Of a DNA stretch of 64,000 bases, positions 43,177 through 54,663 are shown one piece after another (within the stretch, counting starts at the first letter, position 1; each line of letters begins with the position of its first letter). Below the pieces are notes generated by a model. The model was not told the origin of the DNA and ran no database searches. It saw only the letters and a list, made by a program, of their open reading frames with translations. Source of the stretch: Arthrobacter citreus. Its GTDB lineage: Bacteria > Actinomycetota > Actinomycetes > Actinomycetales > Micrococcaceae. The position numbers and the translations under genes are program-made. The stretch lies in the NCBI RefSeq assembly GCF_009192745.1, contig NZ_VTFV01000010.1:124001-188000 (forward strand), written 5' to 3'.

Positions 43177-43818
43177 GTGACGGGGAGCAGCCGTGGACGC
43201 CGCGCAGGATTTCTCCCCTGCGCGGCGTCCCTTCTCCTGGTCCTGGGCGGATGTTCGGCGTCCGCGCCGGCAGGGTCCGGGCCGGTTCCGTCCGGCCCGG
43301 ACCCTGCTGCGGCGTCGGAGCCGGCTCCGGTTGCAACGAGCCCGGTTCCGGCTAGCCCGTTGGCTGCGCAGGCACTGCCGCGCAGCCTCACGATCCCGTC
43401 CACCGGGACTCAGAGTTCCCTTTTGCACCTGGGACTGCGCCCGGACGGTTCGCTGGAGGTTCCACCGGAGGGCCCCGGTTCTCCTGCCAGCTGGTATTCC
43501 GGTTCACCTGCCCCCGGACAGGCCGGTCCCGCAGTCCTGCTGGGACATGTAAACGCGACGGGCGGCGGCCCCGGGGTATTCGCGGATCTGCGGTCCCTGC
43601 AGCCCGGGGACCTGGTCGAGGTGGGCAGGGAAGACGGAAGTACCGTCCAGTTCTCGGTCGAACGGGCTGAACAGTACGGAAAGGACAACTTTCCCACTCT
43701 TGAGGTCTACGGGAACACTGACAACGCCCAGCTGCGGCTGATCACCTGTGACGGCTTCGACCCCGCGACCGGAACCTTCAACGACAACTACGTCGTGTAC
43801 GCGGAGCTGGTGGATTAG
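43177..43818 (+). CDS. Class F sortase
   Basis: 213 residues. The N-terminus is hydrophobic and contains L-V-L-G-G-C (lipobox-like, Cys26). A Pro/Ser/Ala linker of about 45 follows, then the sortase beta-barrel with catalytic His124 (L-L-G-H-V-N) and Cys191 (L-I-T-C-D-G-F-D). No arginine follows the cysteine in the N-D-N-Y-V-V-Y-A strand where sortases normally place it; the nearest is Arg187. It probably acts on the upstream CHRD protein. GTG start with GGTGAG 6 nt upstream. The stop overlaps the convergent GNAT gene by 4 bp. Confidence 0.83.
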   Translation: MTGSSRGRRAGFLPCAASLLLVLGGCSASAPAGSGPVPSGPDPAAASEPAPVATSPVPASPLAAQALPRSLTIPSTGTQSSLLHLGLRPDGSLEVPPEGPGSPASWYSGSPAPGQAGPAVLLGHVNATGGGPGVFADLRSLQPGDLVEVGREDGSTVQFSVERAEQYGKDNFPTLEVYGNTDNAQLRLITCDGFDPATGTFNDNYVVYAELVD

Positions 43819-44414
43819 TTCCGGCCAAGCCGGTGCCTGAGCGCCAGCCGAACCGATGACCATTCGCTGTCAAGGATCGAGAACACCACCACGTCACGGC
43901 GGGACCCGTCCAGCCAGAGTTCATTGGAGCGCAGCACCCCGTCCTGCTTCGCGCCAAGACGGGCAATCGCGGCCCGGGACGCGTGGTTATGCCAGTGGGT
44001 GCGGAACTCGACGGCGATGCAGTCAAGGTCTTCGAAGGCGCGGGACAGCAGGAGGTACTTTGCCTCGGCGTTGATCGATGTCCGCTGGGCACTGGCTGCC
44101 AGCCACGTCGACCCAATCTCCACCCTGCGGTGCTCGGCCTTGATGTTCATGTACGTAGTCATGCCGCACAGTGCCCCGGTGTCCAGGCGGCGGATTGCCC
44201 AAGGTGCCATGCTGCCTGCGGCCTGCTGCTGCAGCCGGGACTCCACTTCCGCCTCCATGCCGTCCGGCGTGGGGATGCGGGTGTACCAGAGGTTCCAGAG
44301 CTCGCCGTCTTTCACTGCTGCCGCGAGTTCCGGAACGTGCGAGCTGGACAGGGGTTCAAGCCGGACGGTGCTGCCCTCAAGCACCACTGGCGTAGAGAAC
44401 GGATTCGCAGTCAT
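43815..44414 (-). CDS. GNAT family N-acetyltransferase (RimJ/RimL type)
   Basis: 199 residues. N-terminal V-R-L-E-P-L-S opening typical of the RimJ/RimL-like acetyltransferases, central W-A-I-R-R-L strand, and an acetyl-CoA loop region that reads Q-R-T-S-I-N-A-E-A-K. The canonical R/Q-x-x-G-x-G/A loop is degenerate, as in several members of this subgroup. It transfers an acetyl group to an unknown amine, perhaps a protein N-terminus. Convergent with and overlapping the sortase. Confidence 0.8.
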   Translation of the reverse strand: MTANPFSTPVVLEGSTVRLEPLSSSHVPELAAAVKDGELWNLWYTRIPTPDGMEAEVESRLQQQAAGSMAPWAIRRLDTGALCGMTTYMNIKAEHRRVEIGSTWLAASAQRTSINAEAKYLLLSRAFEDLDCIAVEFRTHWHNHASRAAIARLGAKQDGVLRSNELWLDGSRRDVVVFSILDSEWSSVRLALRHRLGRN

Positions 44415-44470
44415 AAGTTCATCCTAGGTAGGGGAGGGAATTATTACGGCGTGCCCTCCGTTGGCAAGGT

Positions 44471-44490
44471 AGATGCAATAACATGTATCT
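44471..44490. promoter_or_regulatory. Candidate operator upstream of the FMN reductase
   Basis: Near-perfect dyad AGATGCAATAACATGTATCT (one mismatch between arms AGATGCA and TGTATCT), AT-rich against its surroundings and 26 bp before the FMN reductase start. Shape fits a MarR-type operator. No experimental support. Confidence 0.35.
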
Positions 44491-44516
44491 ATCCGGATGT
44501 GAGGAAAGGTGCCGTC

Positions 44517-45146
44517 GTGGCCGAACGCAGGATTGTTGCAGTAACCGCCGGACTGGGCGTGCCGTCTTCCAGCCGCATGCTGGCAGACCAGCTCGGTGCG
44601 GCCGCCCAGGCCCGGCTCCAGGAGCTGGGGCACCACGCAGTGCTCACCACCTATGAACTCCGTGAGTATGCCGTGGATATCGCCAATGCGATGGTTTCGG
44701 GCTATGCGGCCCCCAAGCTCGAATCCCTGCTGAATGAAGTGGCCGACGCCGACGCGCTGATTGCGGTTTCCCCAGTGTTCAGCGCCTCCATGAGCGGCCT
44801 CTTCAAGTCCTTCTTCGACGTCATGGACAAGGACGCCCTGGACGCAAAGCCTGTGCTGGCTGGTGCCACGGGCGGAAGTGCCCGGCATTCGATGGTGCTG
44901 GACTTCGCGCTGCGTCCACTCTTTGCCTACCTGCGGGCGCGGGTGACGCCCACTGCCGTCTATGCCGCTCCGGACGACTGGGGCGCCGGCGGCGATGGCG
45001 TTTCCGCACTCGACGAGCGCGTGCGGCGTGCGGCGGCGGAACTGGCAACCCTGCTCGGTGACGCTCCGTCGGACCGGCCCCGGCGTGAAACTGGCGAGTC
45101 GCTGCCCTTCGAGCAGCTGCTGGCCCAGATCCAGCCCCGCGGGTAG
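44517..45146 (+). CDS. NAD(P)H-dependent FMN reductase (CE1759-like)
   Basis: 209 residues of the flavodoxin-like FMN reductase fold. The N-terminal strand R-I-V-A-V-T-A-G-L is followed by the phosphate loop V-P-S-S-S-R-M-L, and later come A-V-S-P-V-F-S-A-S-M-S-G and A-T-G-G-S-A-R-H-S. It supplies reduced flavin to a two-component monooxygenase; the usual partner, an LLM-class oxidase, is not adjacent here. The GTG at 44517 has GAGGAAAGG upstream and is preferred over a much longer in-frame reading that would run into the divergent GNAT gene. Confidence 0.83.
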   Translation: MAERRIVAVTAGLGVPSSSRMLADQLGAAAQARLQELGHHAVLTTYELREYAVDIANAMVSGYAAPKLESLLNEVADADALIAVSPVFSASMSGLFKSFFDVMDKDALDAKPVLAGATGGSARHSMVLDFALRPLFAYLRARVTPTAVYAAPDDWGAGGDGVSALDERVRRAAAELATLLGDAPSDRPRRETGESLPFEQLLAQIQPRG

Positions 45147-45162
45147 GCGCCAGCCCCGGGTG

Positions 45163-45176
45163 GGGTGAATTCACCC
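45163..45176. promoter_or_regulatory. 14-bp perfect palindrome of unknown role
   Basis: GGGTGAATTCACCC, a perfect palindrome in the 127-bp gap between the FMN reductase and the 2-hydroxyacid dehydrogenase. It has no loop or T-run, so an operator is more likely than a terminator. Its regulator is unknown. Confidence 0.3.
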
Positions 45177-45273
45177 GGCAGGCCGCCTGGACCATCCGTG
45201 CCCCTGACACGGTGCGAGGGACAGACCTACACTGCTGGGAGGCCAACACCGCAAACGAGCAGGGGCTGATGCC

Positions 45274-46203
45274 ATGCCTGATGATGCCGCACCGGTCATA
45301 ACCATCCTTCCCGAACCGCCTACCTACCTGGCTGACGCCGTGCGCGACGGCGGAGGTGTCACAGCACCGCTTTCGGCCACTACCTCAGGGCTGGTGGTGC
45401 TGGCGGGAGAACCGTTGGAGCAGCTGGAGCAGGTCCTGCGGGAACACTCCGGTATCCGGTGGATCCAGCTCTACCTGGCCGGCGCGGATCAGTGGGTGCC
45501 GTTGATGCACCAGTATCCGCAGATCCGCTGGAGCAGCGCCAAGGGGGCGTACAGCCAGCCGGTGGGGGAGTACGGGCTGACCCTGACGCTGGCAATGCTC
45601 CGCGCCGTGCCCGCGTTCGCCCGGGCGAAGACCTGGGGACCGCCGCAGGGCACCTCCCTGCACGGCAAACGGGTGGTCATCGTGGGTGCCGGCGGAGTGG
45701 GGCGGGAGATCCTTCGCCTGGTAAGCGCCTTTACCCGGCACACCACCGTTGTGCGCAGCCGGAACGAGCCGGTGCCCGGAGCTGAGCGCACCGTCACCAA
45801 TGAAGGGCTCGACGACGCCCTGGGCGGCACCGACGTCGTTATCCTCGCCGCAGCGATGACCGCCTCCACCCGCCACCTCATCGACGAACGGCGCCTGGCG
45901 CAGCTGCCGCCGCATGCGGTGCTGGTCAACATTGCCCGCGGGCCGCTGGTGGACACCGATGCGCTGACGGCAGCGCTCGCCGAGGGGCGGCTGGCCGGAG
46001 CAGCGCTGGACGTCACCGATCCGCAGCCGTTGCCGGACGGACATCCGCTCTGGTCCGAGCCGCACGCCCTCATCACGCCGCACACCGCCGAAACCGAGGC
46101 AATGATTCGTCCGCACCTGGCCAACCGCGTCCGCGAGAATGTCCGCCGATTCCGCAACGGCGAGCCGCCCGAAGGCCTCGTGGACCCGGCGTTGGGGTAC
46201 TAG
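45274..46203 (+). CDS. D-isomer-specific 2-hydroxyacid dehydrogenase
   Basis: 309 residues. The NAD-binding motif is V-I-V-G-A-G-G-V-G, the catalytic arginine lies in V-N-I-A-R-G-P-L-V-D, the glutamate is replaced in D-V-T-D-P-Q-P-L, and the histidine is in I-T-P-H-T-A-E-T. It interconverts a 2-keto acid and a D-2-hydroxy acid (glyoxylate/hydroxypyruvate-like subgroup). AGGGG precedes the ATG by about 8 nt. Its stop shares CTAG with the convergent cyclase gene. Confidence 0.82.
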   Translation: MPDDAAPVITILPEPPTYLADAVRDGGGVTAPLSATTSGLVVLAGEPLEQLEQVLREHSGIRWIQLYLAGADQWVPLMHQYPQIRWSSAKGAYSQPVGEYGLTLTLAMLRAVPAFARAKTWGPPQGTSLHGKRVVIVGAGGVGREILRLVSAFTRHTTVVRSRNEPVPGAERTVTNEGLDDALGGTDVVILAAAMTASTRHLIDERRLAQLPPHAVLVNIARGPLVDTDALTAALAEGRLAGAALDVTDPQPLPDGHPLWSEPHALITPHTAETEAMIRPHLANRVRENVRRFRNGEPPEGLVDPALGY

Positions 46204-46994
46204 CGCTCCACGAACGCCAGGACCCGGGCCGGGCTGGCCGTGCCGCCCACGATCTTCAGCGGAGACACCACCACCATGGCGCCGGTGGCCGGGAGCTGCG
46301 CGAGGTTCTGCAGCAGTGTGACCCCGTACTTGTTGTTGCCCAGCAGGTAGTAGTGCGCCGGGAACGGCGGATCGAACGCACCGGCGTTGCCGGCGTCGAT
46401 CCCCACGGTCTCAACGCCAAGGCCGGCGATCGGTGTCTCTTCCGCCAGCCACTTGGCGCACGCCGCGGAGATGCCGGGGGTATGTGACCCGGTGTCGTCG
46501 AAGTTCAGGAACGCATCGGCGTCGTCAATGAACTTGTCCCAGCCGGTGCGCAGCAGCAGCCAGGCGCCCTCGGGCAGTGCGCCGTGCTCGGCTTCCCAGG
46601 CCTGGATGTGCTCCGGTTCCACCAGGAAATCCGGGTCCGTCGCCGCTTCGGCACTGAAATCCATGACGACGGCGGGTCCCACCAGGCGGCGGACCGGGAT
46701 CTGGGAGACGTCGTCGCCGTCGCGGCCGGTAATCCAGTGCGACGGCGCGTCAACGTGCGTGCCAATATGCTCGCCGGTGTGAATGTTGTTGTGCTTCCAG
46801 AACGGCCCCGGCTCATCGAAGGCGCTGACCTGCTCCAGGCTGAAGTCGATCAGGTTCACGAAGGGATCGGGCAGTTTCAGCGTGGGAATGCCCGCGGAGA
46901 GCGGAGCGGTGAGGTCCACGACCTCCAGGGCGCCGACGTCGAGGGCCCCGATCAGGTTCTGGATCAACCCGGGTTCAGTGCTGGGAAGAGACAT
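46200..46994 (-). CDS. Metal-dependent cyclase-family hydrolase (kynurenine formamidase-like)
   Basis: 264 residues. The family's metal-binding motif H-I-G-T-H-V-D-A-P-S-H is intact, with the V-D-L-T-A-P-L-S opening. Members hydrolyse formamides or cyclic imides/lactones; the substrate here is unknown. It is divergent from a ThDP enzyme across 166 bp, which hints at a shared catabolic role. No strong operator is visible between them. Confidence 0.82.
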   Translation of the reverse strand: MSLPSTEPGLIQNLIGALDVGALEVVDLTAPLSAGIPTLKLPDPFVNLIDFSLEQVSAFDEPGPFWKHNNIHTGEHIGTHVDAPSHWITGRDGDDVSQIPVRRLVGPAVVMDFSAEAATDPDFLVEPEHIQAWEAEHGALPEGAWLLLRTGWDKFIDDADAFLNFDDTGSHTPGISAACAKWLAEETPIAGLGVETVGIDAGNAGAFDPPFPAHYYLLGNNKYGVTLLQNLAQLPATGAMVVVSPLKIVGGTASPARVLAFVER

Positions 46995-47160
46995 GTTCGT
47001 TTCCTGTCCAAGGTCGAAAAACGTTTGCCTGAGAATACCGGGGAACCATGCCGGGCGGCCCGACTGGGTCGCAACATGACGCAGGGGCGTTTGTGCCCCG
47101 GCAGCCGCGCGGTCCTAGGATTCTGGTAGACCGCGCCCGAGCAAGCACAGGAGTCCCACC

Positions 47161-48834
47161 ATGAACCAGATGACAGTTGCCGGGCTCGTGGGCCGCACGC
47201 TGGCGCAGCTGGGCGCTGCCCACGCCTTTGGCGTGGTGGGCAGCGGCAACTTCCATCTCACCAACGCGCTGCGGGAAAACGGGGTGCCTTTTACCGCCGC
47301 ACGGCATGAAGGCGGCGCGGCAACCATGGCCGACGCCTATTCCCGCATGTCAGGCCTGGTTTCGATCCTGACCACCCACCAGGGCTGCGGCCTGACCAAC
47401 GCCGCCACCGGCATCGGTGAAGCCGCCAAGTCCCGGACCCCGATGATTGTCCTGACCGCCGACGCCGCCGGTGCAGCCGTGCGGTCAAACTTCCGGATCG
47501 ACCAGGACGGGCTGGCCCGCAGCCTGGGGGCCGTGCCGGAACGGGTGCATTCAGCGCAGAGCGCCGTCGCCGACACCGTTCGGGCGTTCCGCACCGCGCA
47601 GAATGAACGCCGCACCGTGGTGCTGAGCGTTCCGCTCGACGTCCAGGCGCAGCCCGCTCCCGCGGAGACCCCTGACCGGGTGCCGCCGGTGGCGCCCACT
47701 GGATTCGTCCGGCCCAGCCCCGTCCTGGTGCGCGGGCTGGCGGACCTGCTTAGCACCGCGAAACGGCCGGTGTTCATCGCGGGCCGTGGCGCGCGGTATG
47801 CCGGCGAAGAGCTTAAGGCGCTGGCTGCACAGTCCGGCGCGCTGCTGGCTACCTCGGCAGTGGCGCGCGGATTGTTCGAGGGCGAAGAGTTCAACCTGGG
47901 CATCTCCGGCGGATTCTCCACCCCGGAGACGGCCGCGCTGATCCGCGAGGCCGATGCGGTCATCGGCTGGGGCTGCACGCTGAACATGTGGACCATGCGG
48001 CACGGCGCCCTGATCAACCCCGACGCCGTGGTGGTTCAGGTGGACCTGGACGATTCGGCACTGGGCGCCAACCGGGAGATCCACCTCGGCGTGATCGGTG
48101 AGTGTGCTGCCACGGCCGCCGACGTCCTGGCCGAGCTGCAGGCAGCCGAGCCGGAGCCGGCTGCGAAGTACCGTACCCCCGAAACCGCAGCCCGCATCGC
48201 CGCAGGTTCACGCTGGCAGGACGTGCCGGTGGAGGATCTGTCCACGTCCCATCGGATCGACCCGCGGGTACTCACGCTGGAACTGGACGCCCTGCTGCCC
48301 GCCGATCGGCTGGTCTCCGTGGATTCGGGCAACTTTATGGGCTACCCCTCCACCCACCTCTCCGTACCGGACGAGTTTGGTTTCTGCTTTACCCAGGCCT
48401 TCCAGTCGATCGGCCTGGGCCTGGGCACCGCGATTGGTGCGGCCCTGGCCCGTCCGGACCGGCTTCCGGTGCTGGGCACTGGGGACGGCGGATTCCTCAT
48501 GGGCATTTCGGAGCTTGAGACCGCCGTGCGGCTGGGCCTTCCGCTGGTGGTGATCGTCTACAACGACGCCGCCTACGGCGCCGAGGTGCACCACTTTGGT
48601 GCCGGGGACGACGCCGCCGGGGCGGACATGGAAACGGTCACCTTCCCGGACACCGACATCGCAGCGATCGCCCGCGGCTACGGGGCTGATGGCATCACCG
48701 TCCGCACTCCGTCTGACCTGGCCGCAGTGACCCGCTGGCTCGAAGGTGCGCGAACTGCACCGCTGGTCATCGACGCCAAGATTGCCTCCGACGGCGGTGC
48801 CTGGTGGCTGGCCGAGGCGTTCAAGGGACACTAG
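47161..48834 (+). CDS. ThDP-dependent enzyme, acetolactate synthase superfamily
   Basis: 557 residues. Catalytic glutamate Glu50 in A-A-R-H-E-G-G-A-A; ThDP motif G-T-G-D-G-G-F-L-M...Y-N-D-A-A-Y-G. The subgroup is one with unknown reactions in actinobacteria. With the divergent cyclase it may form a small degradation route in which the cyclase opens a ring or amide and this enzyme cleaves a keto acid, but this is inference. CAGGAG ribosome site before the ATG. The stop shares CTAG with the convergent DUF4166 gene. Confidence 0.76.
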   Translation: MNQMTVAGLVGRTLAQLGAAHAFGVVGSGNFHLTNALRENGVPFTAARHEGGAATMADAYSRMSGLVSILTTHQGCGLTNAATGIGEAAKSRTPMIVLTADAAGAAVRSNFRIDQDGLARSLGAVPERVHSAQSAVADTVRAFRTAQNERRTVVLSVPLDVQAQPAPAETPDRVPPVAPTGFVRPSPVLVRGLADLLSTAKRPVFIAGRGARYAGEELKALAAQSGALLATSAVARGLFEGEEFNLGISGGFSTPETAALIREADAVIGWGCTLNMWTMRHGALINPDAVVVQVDLDDSALGANREIHLGVIGECAATAADVLAELQAAEPEPAAKYRTPETAARIAAGSRWQDVPVEDLSTSHRIDPRVLTLELDALLPADRLVSVDSGNFMGYPSTHLSVPDEFGFCFTQAFQSIGLGLGTAIGAALARPDRLPVLGTGDGGFLMGISELETAVRLGLPLVVIVYNDAAYGAEVHHFGAGDDAAGADMETVTFPDTDIAAIARGYGADGITVRTPSDLAAVTRWLEGARTAPLVIDAKIASDGGAWWLAEAFKGH

Positions 48835-49535
48835 TCCCGGATTTCCTCCCGCACCGGTCGAAGCCGGTCCGGAACCTCGGTGCCCGTAACCGCCGGAAAG
48901 GTGCAGGTGAACTCGCCGCGGTACCCGAACAGGAAGCCGAAAACAGGGTTTCGCACCTGCAGCTGGATGGTGTAGACCTGCCGCTCGTCGTCGTACGCCT
49001 CGTAAAGATCTGCGGTGCCGGTCAGCCAGCGGGGAACGGTGAAGCTCACCGGGCCCTCATGGAACCGCAGTGCCTCCGAGCGCAGGTGAAGCGAGCCGTC
49101 TTCGCGCACAGCCAGGTCCAGGTCCGTTGCCAGATGCTGATGGGTGCCAAGGTAGTCCACCACTGTTCCCCGCCTGCCGCTGTAGACCATGCTGGCGTCG
49201 AACCGCCGCGGCCGCCCGGGCCGCATCTCCAGGGTGCGGGTGAATGTGACCGTGGTGCGGCCGAATCCATCCACGTAGGGGTAGTTTTCGATGGTGAACG
49301 GCACGTTGCGGCCGCGCTCGGGAAAGAGGATGTTGCGGAAGGCCCCGAACTTCAGGAACGGCACCGTCCACCAAGCACCGCGGCGGACTTCGGAGAAAAC
49401 GCCGCGGCCCACGCAGGCATAGCCCGCGTCCGGATCCACGCCAAAGCGCCGCTGGAGCATGGGGTGCAGCCGGCCGAAATTCTCCCCCAGGGCACGGGCG
49501 AAGACGGACTGGCCGGCTTCCAGGGGCGGGTTCAT
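48831..49535 (-). CDS. DUF4166 domain protein
   Basis: 234 residues matching DUF4166 by its opening R-F-G-V-D and the P-F-T-I-E-N-Y region and by length. The family's function is unknown; members are often next to SRPBCC or DoxX-type proteins. Its ATG overlaps the SRPBCC gene stop (ATGA), so both are made together. Confidence 0.76.
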   Translation of the reverse strand: MNPPLEAGQSVFARALGENFGRLHPMLQRRFGVDPDAGYACVGRGVFSEVRRGAWWTVPFLKFGAFRNILFPERGRNVPFTIENYPYVDGFGRTTVTFTRTLEMRPGRPRRFDASMVYSGRRGTVVDYLGTHQHLATDLDLAVREDGSLHLRSEALRFHEGPVSFTVPRWLTGTADLYEAYDDERQVYTIQLQVRNPVFGFLFGYRGEFTCTFPAVTGTEVPDRLRPVREEIRD

Positions 49536-50251
49536 GCCGGCTCCGGCAGCGCAGCGAGGGACGCGGGTGGGCGGGAGGCATGCCTGTCCGGTGCGCTCCT
49601 GAGGCAGCGTGCCGCGCGGGGAACGTTCCGGCCGGGCGGCAGCAGAAAGGCGGCGGCTGCGGCAGCGGCTGCCGCAAACGCGGTCCCGGCACTGGGACGC
49701 CGAAAGAGCAGGCACAGCGATCCCGCCAGCGCTGCGGCACGGAGGCCGGTGTCCAGCAGCCAGGCACGGCGGGCACGTTCGGGCGGGATTCCGTCTTCCG
49801 CCCAGAGCCGCAGCCGGTCGAAGCTCCACGCTGTGGCCCAGCCGAGCGCCGGGCGGATCAGCGGCTCGTCCACCCAGCGGCCCAGCCGACCCCAGCCGGG
49901 CGCGTAGTCGTAGCCGGTGATGAACCTGATGCCGTCCGGGTCGGGGATGTACCGCCAGTATCCGGCGCCCGGCCCAATCGGAGAGAGCACGTCCCGGGTG
50001 GTGAATTTCAGGATGGAGGTGGCCTGGCCCTGTTTGCCGGTCCGGGTTCCGAGGGAAGTCCCGGTTCCATGGATGGTGTGCAGCGGGAGCTTGAACTCGT
50101 AGCGGAATGCCTGCGGCACGGTGCCCGGTCCGGGAATGATCGCGGTAAACCTCAGGTCCCATCGGGGATGGCAGGACGGGTCCTGGGTCAGCGTCCACAA
50201 CCGCTCCAGCGGTGCCCGGACCGGTATTTCCACGTAGACCTGTTTCCCCAT
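49532..50251 (-). CDS. SRPBCC-family protein with C-terminal hydrophobic region
   Basis: 239 residues. The first ~150 read as a START/SRPBCC ligand-binding fold (Y-V-E-I-P-V-R-A-P-L-E-R-L-W, then P-R-W-D-L-R-F). A hydrophobic, Ala-rich segment near 170-205 could be one or two membrane spans, and a basic tail follows. It is coupled to the DUF4166 gene. The likely role is binding of a lipid or aromatic ligand at the membrane; the ligand is unknown. Confidence 0.7.
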   Translation of the reverse strand: MGKQVYVEIPVRAPLERLWTLTQDPSCHPRWDLRFTAIIPGPGTVPQAFRYEFKLPLHTIHGTGTSLGTRTGKQGQATSILKFTTRDVLSPIGPGAGYWRYIPDPDGIRFITGYDYAPGWGRLGRWVDEPLIRPALGWATAWSFDRLRLWAEDGIPPERARRAWLLDTGLRAAALAGSLCLLFRRPSAGTAFAAAAAAAAAFLLPPGRNVPRAARCLRSAPDRHASRPPASLAALPEPA

Positions 50252-50298
50252 GTCAGGAGACTACCCGTCCTGGCGGTGCCGTCCCCCGGGGCATGCGA

Positions 50299-50751
50299 TC
50301 ACATGCCGGGCGTGTCCTGGGTGTCCGGGCCGTCCTTCCAGCCCAGGTTGGCGGCCATCCGCTGCATGACGGAAACCAGTGCGGTGTACTCTTCCTCGGA
50401 AACATCAATGGTCAGCTGGTCCCGGATGCGCTCGACGGCGCCGCGGAGGTTCTCCAGGCTGCGCGTCCCGAGGTCCGTCAGCGAGTACTGGCCGTCGCTC
50501 ACCGCAACCCAGCCGCTTTCGGCGAGTTCCTCGATGAGCTCTGCGGATGTGCCGGCTTCCACCGCTGGAAAGAAGGGTTTGAGCTGGTCGGAGAGTTCCT
50601 TCTCGCTGGCAGGCCCGTTGGTGAGCAGGTTCATCATCTGCCACTGCCGCCGGGTGACGCCGTGTTCTTCGAAACTCGCGCCGAACTGCTCATCGACCAG
50701 CTGGTCCAGCAGTTTGAGCCAAAAGCCTATGGGACGTTCCTGGGTAGCCAT
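50299..50751 (-). CDS. MarR family transcriptional regulator
   Basis: 150 residues with the winged-helix MarR fold: F-W-L-K-L-L-D-Q-L-V, T-R-R-Q-W-Q-M-M-N-L-L, S-E-K-E-L-S-D-Q-L and a wing around Y-S-L-T-D-L-G. The ATG at 50751 is preferred over a TTG five codons upstream. It may act on the dyad at 51064-51080 or on the downstream SRPBCC unit; neither is shown. Confidence 0.8.
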   Translation of the reverse strand: MATQERPIGFWLKLLDQLVDEQFGASFEEHGVTRRQWQMMNLLTNGPASEKELSDQLKPFFPAVEAGTSAELIEELAESGWVAVSDGQYSLTDLGTRSLENLRGAVERIRDQLTIDVSEEEYTALVSVMQRMAANLGWKDGPDTQDTPGM

Positions 50752-50793
50752 CCACCCACTGTACAAACCGTGGCCGGTGCTGGGAATGGCAGC

Positions 50794-51045
50794 CTAGAAG
50801 CGGGCCTGCGTTCCACAGGAAGGGCAGGGTCCGGAGCGCGCCAGCTCAACGCACACCACGCAGATCGGCAGGTGTTCGTTGTCGCTGCGGAGCGGCCGGT
50901 TGGGCATGGTCTTGCCGCAGTACGGCTTGGGCCGCCGGGCGTGCTGCATGGCCCGGCGCTTGCAGGGGGTGCAGAAGACATGCACCAGTTCATCGCTGTC
51001 CGCCGGTGGTGCTTGGACGGGGCGGACGGCTTCCTTGACGCTCAT
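50794..51045 (-). CDS. Small cysteine-rich zinc-binding protein, hypothetical
   Basis: 83 residues with C-T-P-C, C-G-K, C-V-V-C and C-P-S-C motifs, enough for two zinc ribbons. The basic stretch K-R-R-A-M-Q-H-A-R-R-P-K suggests nucleic-acid contact. Possibly a DNA- or RNA-associated accessory protein; no family recognised. GGGAA precedes the ATG at 51045. Confidence 0.65.
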   Translation of the reverse strand: MSVKEAVRPVQAPPADSDELVHVFCTPCKRRAMQHARRPKPYCGKTMPNRPLRSDNEHLPICVVCVELARSGPCPSCGTQARF

Positions 51046-51063
51046 GATTCCCAAGTTAGCGAC

Positions 51064-51080
51064 TTCTACGGTATGTAGAA
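51064..51080. promoter_or_regulatory. Short dyad upstream of the zinc-protein gene
   Basis: TTCTAC-GGTAT-GTAGAA, perfect 6-bp arms, AT-rich, 18 bp before the zinc-protein start. It could be a MarR-type operator for the regulator encoded two genes away. Weak evidence. Confidence 0.3.
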
Positions 51081-51192
51081 TTTTGGGGTATGGGCGGGAA
51101 AGCCTGCAAACGCGCGGATCGGGGCGGATTCCGGGCCGCAAGCTGTGCACGAATTCACCGGAAGCTGTGGCGCCGGCGGCAGATCCCGGACC

Positions 51193-54483
<3,291 letters not shown>

Positions 54484-54601
54484 GGTTTTATCGTCTCACG
54501 CACCCCCGACACTCCCCACGCGGGAGCGTCCCTGCAGGTCGCAGCGGGGGAGGCGTTGCCGTTTGGCCTTTTGGTTCCCTAAACGGGTAGCATCACCTGT
54601 A

Positions 54602-54629
54602 ACGCAGATCACAAAGGCGTGATCTGCGT
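54602..54629. terminator. Perfect hairpin after the TauE-fusion gene
   Basis: 11-bp perfect arms ACGCAGATCAC/GTGATCTGCGT around AAAGGC. It lies between the TauE-fusion stop (54664, minus strand) and the SNF2 gene start, in the position of a terminator for the former. GATCAC recurs twice within 60 bp, so an operator is a possible alternative. Confidence 0.55.
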
Positions 54630-54663
54630 GCAACGCTTAGATCACCGCCGGAAAACCCCGGGA

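Noticed and set aside
48831-50198. A single 455-codon open frame on the minus strand
   Set aside because: It merges the DUF4166 gene with out-of-frame sequence. The SRPBCC protein is read in another frame (49532-50251) and overlaps the DUF4166 start by ATGA, so these are two genes.
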